DNA from: JAYPHU01 sp964611435
GTDB lineage: Bacteria > Pseudomonadota > Alphaproteobacteria > Rhodospirillales > UBA2165
Direction of reading: 5' to 3'
NCBI GenBank assembly: GCA_964611435.1
Contig: CAZSXT010000021.1
Location: forward strand, 1 to 64,000
Length of the DNA stretch: 64,000 nucleotides
Both the position numbers and the translations under genes were made by a program. The stretch's first letter is position 1, and each line of letters begins with the position of its first letter. Shown one piece after another: positions 26,314 to 34,101 of the stretch. Under the pieces are notes generated by a model. It was not told where the DNA came from. It was given only the letters and a program-made list of their open reading frames with translations, and did no database searches.

Positions 26314-26907
26314 TTGGCTACCACTGATATTGATCGGCTGATCCAGCTCCTGGCGAAACTGCCGGGGCTCGGCCCCCGGTCCGCCCGTCGGGCGGCCCTG
26401 CATCTGATCCGCAATCGGGAACAGCTTCTCCGCCCCCTGGGCCAGGCTATGGAGCAGGCGGCGGACAATGTGCGGACGTGTTCCAACTGCGGCAATCTGG
26501 ATACGGCGGATCCCTGCGCAATTTGTGTCGATCCGAAGCGGGACGGCGCGACCATCTGCGTGGTCGAAGAAGTGGCCGACCTGTGGGCGCTCGAACGGAC
26601 CTCGGCCTTCAGCGGGCACTATCATGTACTTGGCGGCGTGCTGTCGCCCCTGGACGGGATCGGCCCGGAAGACCTGAACCTGGCGGGCTTGATTTCCCGC
26701 GCCGGCGCGGAAAATGTCAAAGAAGTGATTCTGGCGACAAGCGCCACAGTAGACGGCAAAACCACGGCGCATTATGTCACCGACCGGCTGGCGGATGCGG
26801 GCGTCACGGTCTCGGCGCTCGCCCACGGCATCCCCGTCGGCGGCGAACTCGACTATCTGGATGATGGGACGCTGTCTGCCGCGCTGAAGGAGCGGCGGAA
26901 CTTCTAA
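26314..26907 (+). CDS. recR: Recombination mediator RecR
   Basis: 197 residues. The N-terminal helix-hairpin-helix reads LAKLPGLGPRSARRAALHL, the zinc finger reads CSNCGNLDTADPCAIC, and the Toprim domain contains VVEEVADLWALERT. The C-terminus ends with ALAHGIPVGGELDYLDDGTL, characteristic of RecR. It works with RecF/RecO to load RecA on gaps. The start is a TTG with an upstream GAAGGCG. Confidence 0.95.
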   Translation: MATTDIDRLIQLLAKLPGLGPRSARRAALHLIRNREQLLRPLGQAMEQAADNVRTCSNCGNLDTADPCAICVDPKRDGATICVVEEVADLWALERTSAFSGHYHVLGGVLSPLDGIGPEDLNLAGLISRAGAENVKEVILATSATVDGKTTAHYVTDRLADAGVTVSALAHGIPVGGELDYLDDGTLSAALKERRNF

Positions 26908-26908
26908 C

Positions 26909-27667
26909 TTAACCCCGCATCCACTTGACCAGGTTATCGGCGGCGGCGGTCAACAGGCCTGAATCCGTGCTGCAGGCGACGAACTGGAAGCCCCAGCTGA
27001 TATAGCGTTTCGAATCTTCGGCATTGCCGGCCAGGATTCCGGGCGCCTTGCCCGCGTCCCGGATGATCTTGCCGGCGTTCTCGATTTCCTTTTGCACGTC
27101 TTCGTGGGCCGGGTTACCCAGATGGCCGAGGGACGCCGACAGGTCCGACGGCCCGATGAACACGCCATCAATACCGTCGGTGTTGGCGATGGCCTCCAAC
27201 TGCTTGAGGGCCGATCCGGTTTCCACCTGGACCAGGATGCAAATCTCGTCTTGGGCCTTGTGCAGGTAATCCTTGGTCCGGCCATAGCGGCTGGCCCGCG
27301 TCGAGCCGGCGACACCTCGTAATCCATCCGGGGGGTAGCGGCAGCTTTTCACCGCTTCCGCGGCTTCGTCGGCTGTCTGCACAAACGGGATGAGGATGGT
27401 CTGCGCGCCGATATCCAGCACCTTCTTGATCAGCACTCGGTCGTTCCAGGCGGGCCGCACCGCGTGGGACGCCGTACCGCCGGTCGCCGCTTGCAAGAGC
27501 GGCAGCACGCTCGCTACTTCAATCGGGGAATGTTCGGTGTCGAACAGAATCCAGTCGAAGCCCGCCCCGGCGATGATCTCGGCGGTGATCGGGCTGCACA
27601 GGCTGGACCAGAGACCCAACTGAACCTCGCCGTTGGCGAGCGCTTTTTTGAACGTGTTTTCCTGCAT
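26909..27667 (-). CDS. HpaI/HpcH-family class II aldolase
   Basis: 252 residues from MQENTFKKALANGEVQLGLW. Family motifs are FDWILFDTEHSP, MIPxVQTADEAAEAV in the form LIPFVQTADEAAEAVKSCRY, YPPDGLRG and GVFIGPSDLSASLG. These metal-dependent aldolases split 4-hydroxy-2-oxo-acids into pyruvate and an aldehyde. With the neighbouring HpaH-type hydratase this fits the last steps of homoprotocatechuate breakdown, but the other hpa genes are absent, so the true substrate may differ. Confidence 0.82.
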   Translation of the reverse strand: MQENTFKKALANGEVQLGLWSSLCSPITAEIIAGAGFDWILFDTEHSPIEVASVLPLLQAATGGTASHAVRPAWNDRVLIKKVLDIGAQTILIPFVQTADEAAEAVKSCRYPPDGLRGVAGSTRASRYGRTKDYLHKAQDEICILVQVETGSALKQLEAIANTDGIDGVFIGPSDLSASLGHLGNPAHEDVQKEIENAGKIIRDAGKAPGILAGNAEDSKRYISWGFQFVACSTDSGLLTAAADNLVKWMRG

Positions 27668-27678
27668 GATCTTGAGCC

Positions 27679-28461
27679 CTAGACGAACTGAATGGCGACG
27701 CCGCCGAGCGGGCCGAAGTCGGCGTGCAGTGTGTCGCCTTTTTCCGCCCACACAGGCCGGGTGAAGGAACCGGACAGCATCATGTGCCCGGGCTCAAGGG
27801 TCACATCAAATGGCGCCAGCTTGTTGGCGAGCCAGGCGATGGCCATGGCCGGATGACCGAGCACCCCGGCGGCCAAGCCGGATTCCTCGATTTCCGAGTT
27901 GCGGTAGAAGGCCGCGCCAACCCAGCGCAGGTCTACATCGTCGGGCCGCACCGGCCGGCCGCCGATGACCAGCCCGGCCGCCGCGCCGTTGTCGGCGACG
28001 GTATCGAAAATCTTTCGCGGGTTCTGGATGCGGGCGTCGATGATCTCGATGGAGGGGACCACATAGTCGGTGGCGCGCATGACGTCGATCAGCCCGACTT
28101 CCGGCCCTTTCAGCGGCTCTTTCAGAACGAAGGTCAGTTCCGGCTCCACCCGGGGAACACAGAAATCCTCGAACTTCACTTTTGCGCCATCGTTCAGCAG
28201 CATCGTATCAAGAATGTAGCCATAGTCGGGTTCGTCGATGCCGGTGGAGGCCTGCATGGCTTTGGAGGTAAGGCCGATCTTGTGGCCCACGACTTTCGCG
28301 CCCTCTTTGACAAAGTGATCGGCGATGGCGGAGGAAATGGCGTAAGAGTCTTCGACCTCGATCTCCGGGAAGGTGGTGGAGAGCTGCACCGCCTGTTTCT
28401 TGGTGCGGTGGGCTTCGAGCAACGTGTCGACCGCCTGTTGGAATTGATCGTCAGTGAGCAT
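27679..28461 (-). CDS. HpaH-type 2-oxo-hepta-3-ene-1,7-dioate hydratase
   Basis: 260 residues from MLTDDQFQQAVDTLLEAHRT. Family motifs: GHKIGLTSKAMQ, EPDYGYILDTML, VEPELTFVL (metal-binding acidic residues) and SGSFTRPVWAEKGDTLHADFG. It belongs to the fumarylacetoacetase-like hydratases that add water to 2-hydroxy-dienoates. It ends 11 bases before the aldolase gene, so the pair is one unit. A long in-frame upstream extension is not hydratase-like and is rejected. Confidence 0.85.
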   Translation of the reverse strand: MLTDDQFQQAVDTLLEAHRTKKQAVQLSTTFPEIEVEDSYAISSAIADHFVKEGAKVVGHKIGLTSKAMQASTGIDEPDYGYILDTMLLNDGAKVKFEDFCVPRVEPELTFVLKEPLKGPEVGLIDVMRATDYVVPSIEIIDARIQNPRKIFDTVADNGAAAGLVIGGRPVRPDDVDLRWVGAAFYRNSEIEESGLAAGVLGHPAMAIAWLANKLAPFDVTLEPGHMMLSGSFTRPVWAEKGDTLHADFGPLGGVAIQFV

Positions 28462-28633
28462 GGTATCCTCCGTGATGTCGTGGCCCGGCTCTGTCCCGGC
28501 CTTATCCTGATCTGGCGAGGCGCAACTTTGGCCGAGCGCCCGGCAAAAGGCAAGTGGGGCACGGGCCCGGCGTTTTACCCAATCAACTCCTCTGTTAAAG
28601 TGCCGCCCCCGACTGTGGCGACGAGGACGAACG

Positions 28634-29050
28634 ATGGCTGATGAAGATGTTTCCGGCGTAGAGATTTTGTCTCCCGACGGCGCGATTGCGCCCACGGGCA
28701 CCTGGTCCGTCGGCGCGCGGGCGGGGGACTATGTGTTCATTGCCGGTATGCGAGGGATTGATCCCAACACCAACGAGCTGGTGGAGGGGGACGAGGCCAG
28801 GATTACGCAAGCCTTCCGCAATATGGAGCTGATCGCCGCTTCGGAAGGCGCCAGCCTGTGGGACGCCGTGCGCCTGACCGTCTATGTGACCGACATGAAC
28901 GCCTACCGGCCCATCGTCAACGCGGTGCAGGAAAAGCTGTGGGAGGGCGGGCCCTATCCGCCACGCACGATCCTGGAAGTTTCGGCGCTGAACCAGAACG
29001 ATATCTTCGAAGTGGAGGGGACGTTTTACGTCGGCCCGACGGACGACTAA
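28634..29050 (+). CDS. RidA/YjgF family protein
   Basis: 138 residues with the trimeric RidA fold pattern: GDYVFIAGMRGIDPNT, WDAVRLTVYVTDMN and PPRTILEVSALNQNDIFEVE. RidA proteins hydrolyse reactive enamines and imines; subfamilies in catabolic clusters handle pathway intermediates. Arg in PPRT and Glu in IFEVEG match active-site positions. It is divergent from the hydratase-aldolase pair with about 170 bases between, which hints at a linked role in that pathway. Confidence 0.85.
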   Translation: MADEDVSGVEILSPDGAIAPTGTWSVGARAGDYVFIAGMRGIDPNTNELVEGDEARITQAFRNMELIAASEGASLWDAVRLTVYVTDMNAYRPIVNAVQEKLWEGGPYPPRTILEVSALNQNDIFEVEGTFYVGPTDD

Positions 29051-29056
29051 CGCCGG

Positions 29057-29719
29057 CTACTCTGCTGCCGATTGCTGGTGGGCGAGCTGACCCGTGAGCC
29101 AGGCCTCGATCACCGGCTCCAGGTTTTCGTATTCCTGATACCCCACCGTCAGGTAGGCGAAACCGTTTTTGTCGTTGACCACCACGGTCGGGAAGCCACT
29201 GACACCCAAGCGCTGGGCGAAGTAAAAATCCATCTGGGTCTTTTGCCGCATCTCGTCGGACGGAGAGCGCGTGGCGAAATCTTCCTTGTCGAGCCCGAAC
29301 TCCCCGGCCAGATCGATGAGAACGTCTTGTTGGGTGACATCCCGGTTCTCGGCGTAGAACGCGCCTTGCAGATGGGTGAAGAAATTGAGCGCCGTCTTGT
29401 TCCCCGCCATCTCGCGGGCGGTGACGGCGGCGCGGCAGGCGGCCTCTGTGTTGTAGACGAAATCATCGCGGTTCAGGATGTCGAATTTGAACGGTTGGCC
29501 CGACCGTTCGCCGATCTCCCGCCAGTGGTCGTCCAGGAATCTCTTGCGTTCATCGTCCTGGGGTTCGGTCCAGTCTGTATGCAGCCCGCCGACCACCAGC
29601 GTGGTTACGGCGCGGCCCTCGCACTGTTCCTCCAGTTTGCGCTTGGTCGGCGCAAACCCATAGCACCAGGAGCACATGGGATCGCCCACATAGATTAGTT
29701 CCTTGTCCCGTCCGTCCAT
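29057..29719 (-). CDS. DsbA-family oxidoreductase, cytoplasmic type
   Basis: 220 residues. It starts MDGRDKELIYVGDPMCSWCYGF with a CSWC active site at about residues 16-19 and no signal peptide. The helical insert (about 60-170) and the cis-proline loop GVSGFPTVVV match the DsbA/FrnE/HCCA-isomerase group. A redox or glutathione-dependent role in the cytoplasm is likely; the substrate is unknown. Its 3' end faces the RidA gene 6 bases away. Confidence 0.8.
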   Translation of the reverse strand: MDGRDKELIYVGDPMCSWCYGFAPTKRKLEEQCEGRAVTTLVVGGLHTDWTEPQDDERKRFLDDHWREIGERSGQPFKFDILNRDDFVYNTEAACRAAVTAREMAGNKTALNFFTHLQGAFYAENRDVTQQDVLIDLAGEFGLDKEDFATRSPSDEMRQKTQMDFYFAQRLGVSGFPTVVVNDKNGFAYLTVGYQEYENLEPVIEAWLTGQLAHQQSAAE

Positions 29720-29790
29720 AAAATCATCCTCCGGACGTCACTATAGGCCTCAATTTAGTTCTGACAAACGCCTGCCCGCGCTACAGACCA

Positions 29791-29846
29791 TTGTCATGAA
29801 AGTGTCACGGAGCCGTCACCGATGTGTCATCGGGGGATACTAGATT
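29791..29846 (+). promoter_or_regulatory. Tandem Pho box (four 11-bp half-sites) with -10 element
   Basis: Four head-to-tail half-sites follow an exact 11-base period: TTGTCATGAAA (29791), GTGTCACGGAG (29802), CCGTCACCGAT (29813), GTGTCATCGGG (29824). Three have TGTCA and one CGTCA. A -10-like TAGATT starts at 29841, ten bases after the last TGTCAT, the same spacing as in well-known PhoB-activated promoters that lack a -35 box. It points away from the DsbA-like gene towards the candidate RNA. Confidence 0.75.
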
Positions 29847-29852
29847 GGGTCC

Positions 29853-29988
29853 TGCAACGACGCCGGACGGTGCAACGCCGACGGCAAGAAGCAGAAAGAA
29901 CCCTGAAACACGCCTATACACACCTCGACACGTCACAACACACCCTTAAATCCGGCTTCGTCCCCCGCGCAGCCGGATTATTTTTTTG
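29853..29988 (+). ncRNA. Candidate Pho-regulated small RNA
   Basis: About 136 nt are expected between the start predicted from the Pho promoter and a strong intrinsic terminator. The stretch contains no ATG and no convincing ORF. The middle (29909-29945) is rich in C and A, hence single-stranded, and includes CACCTCG, which could pair with Shine-Dalgarno-like GAGG sequences. It ends about 10 bases from the stop codon of the opposite-strand rlmN, so it may also overlap the rlmN 3' region. It is predicted from signals only. Confidence 0.6.
29949..29987 (+). terminator. Intrinsic terminator of the candidate small RNA
   Basis: A 9-bp stem AATCCGGCT / AGCCGGATT with a 13-base loop is followed by A and seven T on the + strand. 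The minus-strand side (TAAGGG) lacks a U-run, so the terminator serves a + strand transcript and not rlmN. Confidence 0.85.
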
Positions 29989-29999
29989 CTCTTGTTTCG

Positions 30000-31100
30000 T
30001 TAAGCGGAAAGGGGTGAGGGTTCGGCGGCGGCAGACCGCTGCGCCCGTTCGCTGGCGGACTTGAGCTGGCCGCAGGCGGCCATGATGTCCCGGCCCCGGG
30101 GCACCCGGATCGGCGCAGAGAGGCCGTTCTCATTGAGGATTTCAGAGAATTTTCTGATCACATGGTGAGAGGAACATTCATACTTGGCCCCCGGCCACTT
30201 GTTGAACGGGATCAGGTTGATCTTGGCGGGAATGCCTTTCAACAGCCGGACCAGTTCCTTGGCATCGGCTGCGGAATCATTCACGTCCTTCAGCATCACA
30301 TATTCAAAGGTGATGCGCCGGGCGTTGTTCGCGCCGGGATAGGCCCGGCAGGCGGCCAGCAGGTCTTTGATCGGATACTTTTTGTTGATGGGGACCAGCA
30401 CGTCCCGTAGGTCATCCCGGACCGCATGCAGAGACACCGCCAGGCCCACCCCCAATTCTTCGCCCACCCGCTGCATCATCGGCACCACGCCCGAGGTCGA
30501 GAGCGTGATCCGGCGCTTCGACAGCGCAATGCCTTCCGGGTCCATGATGATTTTCAACGCCTGGGCCACCGCGTCATAATTATAGAGCGGCTCGCCCATG
30601 CCCATCATGACGATGTTGGACAGCATGCGCCCTTCCGGCGGCGACGGCCATTCGCCATAGGTATCCCTCGCGATCATCATCTGGCCGACGATCTCGGCGG
30701 GTTCCAGATTGCGCACCAGACGCTGGGTGCCCGTATGGCAAAATTTACAGGTCAACGTGCAGCCTACCTGGGATGAGATACAGAGCGCCCCCCGGTCTTC
30801 TTCGGGGATGTAGACGGATTCCACCTCGTTGCCGTCGTCGGTGCCCAACAGCCATTTGCGGGTGCCGTCCTCTGATAATTGCTCGGTCACCACGCGGGGC
30901 CGGCGTAATTCAAAATGTTCGGCCAGGGTCTCCCGCAGGCCTTTGGACAGGGTTGTCATCTCGGCAAAGTTGGTCTCGCCCCGGAAATAGATCCAGTGCC
31001 AAAGCTGCTTGGCCCGGAACGGCTTCTCGCCCAGAAGCGCCAGCTCCGCCGCCAGCTCGTCCCGGCTGAGGCCGATGAGATTTTTTTTGTCTTCGCTCAA
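30000..31100 (-). CDS. rlmN: 23S rRNA A2503 / tRNA A37 methyltransferase RlmN
   Basis: 366 residues. The radical-SAM cluster motif is in CTLTCKFCHTGTQRLVRNL, with the family motifs GMGEPLYNYDAV, LSTSGVVPMM and VSLHAVRDDLRD, and the resolving C-terminal cysteine in RDIMAACGQL. It places a methyl group on C2 of A2503 in 23S rRNA. The start has ample upstream sequence and matches the family N-terminus (LIGLSRDELAAEL). Confidence 0.95.
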   Translation of the reverse strand: MSEDKKNLIGLSRDELAAELALLGEKPFRAKQLWHWIYFRGETNFAEMTTLSKGLRETLAEHFELRRPRVVTEQLSEDGTRKWLLGTDDGNEVESVYIPEEDRGALCISSQVGCTLTCKFCHTGTQRLVRNLEPAEIVGQMMIARDTYGEWPSPPEGRMLSNIVMMGMGEPLYNYDAVAQALKIIMDPEGIALSKRRITLSTSGVVPMMQRVGEELGVGLAVSLHAVRDDLRDVLVPINKKYPIKDLLAACRAYPGANNARRITFEYVMLKDVNDSAADAKELVRLLKGIPAKINLIPFNKWPGAKYECSSHHVIRKFSEILNENGLSAPIRVPRGRDIMAACGQLKSASERAQRSAAAEPSPLSA

Positions 31101-31116
31101 GTACGTGATCCGGCGT

Positions 31117-31632
31117 TTATTTCACGCCGCAGGCCTTGCCGATGGTGCGGTAGGCGGCGGTGAAGCCTTTCAGGGAATAGGTGTCGACCGTTTTGGTGCC
31201 GCGCGAGGAAAAGCCGGTCACCACCATGGAGCGGCCCCGGATCATCGCCCGGGTCAGGGACCGGTCGGTTTTGGAATCCTTGGCCCAGGCGGCTTCTTTA
31301 TCGGTGAACAGCTTGTAGACCTGGCCGTCGATATTGACCAAGACCTCGCTGTCCTTGCGGTAGGTATAGCCCGCGCGGAACTCCACCACGTCCCGGCTTT
31401 TCTCGCCGGGCCGGTGGGTGACCAGCACCAAGGCATCGCCGCGCTTTTGGTAATTACCCGTTTCCTTTATCGGCGCGCTGGCGATATAGCAGGTCAGCGA
31501 GGCGCCGGCGCCGTCCTTAAAGGCGCTCCAATCGCCGGAGTTCGCCAAAAACGACTGCGCCGAGACGGACGCGCCCGGCAAAACCAGCGCCGCGAAAAAG
31601 GTTAGAGAGATCAGAAGCCGTCGCATGCTCAT
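31117..31632 (-). CDS. IalB-family (invasion-associated locus B) periplasmic protein
   Basis: 171 residues with a signal peptide ending SVSAQ. The mature part follows the IalB pattern: early W in GDWSAF, two cysteines (about 48 and 168, possibly a disulphide), and EFRAGYTYR / FTDKEAAWAKDSKTDR. The family name comes from Bartonella but members are widespread in free-living alphaproteobacteria, where the role is unknown. The start overlaps the stop of the TrmH-type gene (ATGA), so the two are cotranslated. Confidence 0.75.
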   Translation of the reverse strand: MSMRRLLISLTFFAALVLPGASVSAQSFLANSGDWSAFKDGAGASLTCYIASAPIKETGNYQKRGDALVLVTHRPGEKSRDVVEFRAGYTYRKDSEVLVNIDGQVYKLFTDKEAAWAKDSKTDRSLTRAMIRGRSMVVTGFSSRGTKTVDTYSLKGFTAAYRTIGKACGVK

Positions 31633-32225
31633 CCGTTATCCACCATCTCCATAAATTCTTCCACTTCCGCCGCCGGCGGCTCTGCCCGAAATGCGTCCAT
31701 CTTGGTGATCGACGCCGGCGTGCCGAATTCGGACTTGGGCATCGGTTCCGGTTCGCCGCCGGGCATCACCGGCCGGCGGGCGTGCCGGCCCAGGCTCATC
31801 AGCCGGTCATACATCACAATCGCGCCGGCCACACCCAAATTGACGCAGAATTTTGTCGGAATTTTGACCGTATAGGTGCAGCGTTCCAAAATTTCAGGGG
31901 ACAGCGACCCACGTTCCGGTCCCAGCACATAGGCCGCCATCTGCGGGTGGCGAAAACTCGGTAATTCCGCCGCGTCGTCCAAAAGTTCGATCCCCACCAG
32001 CTCGCACTTGTCTGGCAGGATCAGGCCGGCGGCGTTGGGAAATTGATAAAACGGCACGTGCCCCGGTGTTTTGGAGGTGTCGGACAATCCGCCTTCCCGC
32101 GCCTGATACTTGGCGTCCACGGTAAACACAAAGCTCGCGCCGAACGCGTGGGCGGAGCGGAACAAGCCCCCCACGTTCATTGATTTGCTGACGCTTTCCA
32201 CGCCGATGCCGAAATAACCGCGCAT
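31629..32225 (-). CDS. TrmH/SpoU-family RNA 2'-O-methyltransferase
   Basis: 198 residues. The SPOUT knot motifs are present: NVGGLFRSAHAFGA (motif 1 Arg), AYVLGPERGSLSPEIL (motif 2) and IPTKFCVNLGVAGAIVMYDR (motif 3). The C-terminal 50 residues are Pro- and Glu-rich. The substrate may be a tRNA or rRNA ribose; this short form lacks the N-terminal L30-like domain of RlmB. It leads a probable operon with the IalB-type gene and rlmN. Confidence 0.85.
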   Translation of the reverse strand: MRGYFGIGVESVSKSMNVGGLFRSAHAFGASFVFTVDAKYQAREGGLSDTSKTPGHVPFYQFPNAAGLILPDKCELVGIELLDDAAELPSFRHPQMAAYVLGPERGSLSPEILERCTYTVKIPTKFCVNLGVAGAIVMYDRLMSLGRHARRPVMPGGEPEPMPKSEFGTPASITKMDAFRAEPPAAEVEEFMEMVDNG

Positions 32226-32364
32226 GGCGGCCAGTCTAACCAGATTCGCCCGGTACGTAAAAGCGGGGGTTTATGAATGACGTTTGCTGAACAGGGGGTT
32301 CGCGCGCGGGCCCTCCCCATGCCGATGTGCTTCGGCCGTATTGCGGCGGTCCCGCAATTCCCCC

Positions 32365-34092
32365 ATGATCGACACCAGACCTTTCCGGCGGATTTTTTCC
32401 GCAGCTGCGGCGTTACTGTACAGAGATATGTGGGTAAGACGTTTACGACTTTGGTCAGGGCTTCTGGTGGCGGCGTATGTGATCCCCCATCTGATCAATC
32501 ATGCCCTGGGCCTGGTGTCCCTGCAGGCCATGGAGGCCATGCGGCAGGCGCTGGCCGTGGTTTGGCAAGGCCCGCCGGGCGGCTGGATTCTCATGGCCGC
32601 CTTCCTGACACACTTTTTCCTGTCGCTCTTTGCCCTGTTCAGCCGGTCAACCCTCCGCATGCCGTTGTGGGAAGGGGTGCAGATTGGGCTGGGCCTTTTG
32701 ATCTTTCCGCTGATTCTGGTGCATGTGATCGGCACCGCCGTCGTCGGTGCGTTGCTGAATTTCGATCCGACCTATGAATATGTCATCACGTCCATATGGG
32801 TGGCCGATCCGATCCGGGGTGTGCAGCAGACCTTCATGATGATCATCGTCTGGGGCCATGTCTGCATGGGCCTGCATTTCTGGCTGCGTTTGAAAGCTTG
32901 GTACCGGAAATGGGTGCCGTTTTTCTTCGGGGCGGCGATCCTGATTCCGGTTTTGGCGTTCCTGGGTTTTGCGCGCGTGGGCCGGCAATTGTCCGAGGTC
33001 GCGCTGGACGATCCGGATTTCTTCAAGAGGGTCTATGCGCCTCTGCGCGATCATGAGTACATGATGGAGGACCTCAGCGCGCTGGAGCCCAACATCCTCT
33101 ACATCGTGTTTGCGCTCATCCTGTCGGTCTTTGTCGCCCGGGTTGTCCGCCATTTTTACCGCAACCGGCATGGCGTGTACCACCTAGGCGTTCCCGATGG
33201 ACGCAGCCTCAATGCGCCGGTCGGCCAGACCGTTTTGGAAACGCTGCGTTTTGCCGGCGTGCCCCACGCCTATGTCTGCGGCGGCCGGGGCCGCTGCACC
33301 ACCTGCCGGGTGCATGTGGGCGAGGCGCACACGGAATTGCCGGCGCCCGAAGACGTGGAGAAGCAGGCGCTCACGAGGATTGAGGCGGAGCCCGAGGTGC
33401 GGCTGGCCTGCCAGCTTCGGCCCCGGCACGACCTCTCCATCCAGCCGCTGCTGCCGCCGACGGCGACGGCCCAGGACGCCAACCGGGCAGGCGGCATCCA
33501 GGGCCGGGAACAGTCAATCGCCATTATGTTTTTGGATATTCGCGGCTCGACAAAATTGGGCGAAGAGAAATTGCCGTATGATGTGCTGTTCATCCTCAAT
33601 CAATTCTTTGCCGAGATGGCCGCCGCCATCGCTGAAACTCATGGCCACTATGCGCAGTTTACCGGCGACGGACTGATGGCGATTTATGGCGCGGACGGGA
33701 CCATTGAAGATGGCTGCCGGAACGCGATCGCCGGGGCGGTGGCCATGACCCGGCGGCTGGGCGAATTGAATGAACGGCTGGAGCGGGAACTAAAGGAGCC
33801 GCTGCGCATGGGGATCGGCATCAACTGCGGTGATGTCATCGTCGGCACCATGGGTCCGCCCACGGCGCAGAACTTTTCCGCGATCGGGGACGATGTCAAC
33901 GTCACGGCCCGTCTGGAATCTTTGACGAAAGAATTCGGCGTGCCGTTGATTGTGTCTGAAAGCGTTGCCAGTTTTGCCGGCCTGGACATGAGCGGCTATG
34001 AAATTCATCAAACGCCGGTCCGGGGCCGCGACGAACAGGTTTGTATCTATGCCATCAAAGACCCGATGAGCCTACCGCTTGACCCCAGCTGA
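32365..34092 (+). CDS. Membrane-anchored ferredoxin / class III nucleotide cyclase fusion
   Basis: About 575 residues from the ATG at 32365; ATG at 32428 is an equally good start. Six or so membrane spans (about 25-265) contain paired histidines (HLINHAL, WGHVCMGLHFW) and recall succinate-dehydrogenase cytochrome b. A 2Fe-2S ferredoxin domain follows with Cys305, Cys311, Cys314 and Cys349. The C-terminal cyclase domain has both metal aspartates (391 in FLDIRGST, 435 in TGDGLMAIYG) and Asn512/Arg516 of NVTARLE. The residue that is normally Lys before GD is Gln431, and the partner position is Ser505, so the nucleotide made cannot be predicted. Probably a redox-gated second-messenger enzyme. Confidence 0.82.
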   Translation: MIDTRPFRRIFSAAAALLYRDMWVRRLRLWSGLLVAAYVIPHLINHALGLVSLQAMEAMRQALAVVWQGPPGGWILMAAFLTHFFLSLFALFSRSTLRMPLWEGVQIGLGLLIFPLILVHVIGTAVVGALLNFDPTYEYVITSIWVADPIRGVQQTFMMIIVWGHVCMGLHFWLRLKAWYRKWVPFFFGAAILIPVLAFLGFARVGRQLSEVALDDPDFFKRVYAPLRDHEYMMEDLSALEPNILYIVFALILSVFVARVVRHFYRNRHGVYHLGVPDGRSLNAPVGQTVLETLRFAGVPHAYVCGGRGRCTTCRVHVGEAHTELPAPEDVEKQALTRIEAEPEVRLACQLRPRHDLSIQPLLPPTATAQDANRAGGIQGREQSIAIMFLDIRGSTKLGEEKLPYDVLFILNQFFAEMAAAIAETHGHYAQFTGDGLMAIYGADGTIEDGCRNAIAGAVAMTRRLGELNERLERELKEPLRMGIGINCGDVIVGTMGPPTAQNFSAIGDDVNVTARLESLTKEFGVPLIVSESVASFAGLDMSGYEIHQTPVRGRDEQVCIYAIKDPMSLPLDPS

Positions 34093-34101
34093 CGCCGGGA
34101 C

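Noticed and set aside
29822..30064. An 80-codon ATG frame starting inside the Pho box region
   Set aside because: It starts within the regulatory half-sites, passes through the terminator stem and U-run, and continues into antisense rlmN. Its composition is not protein-like.
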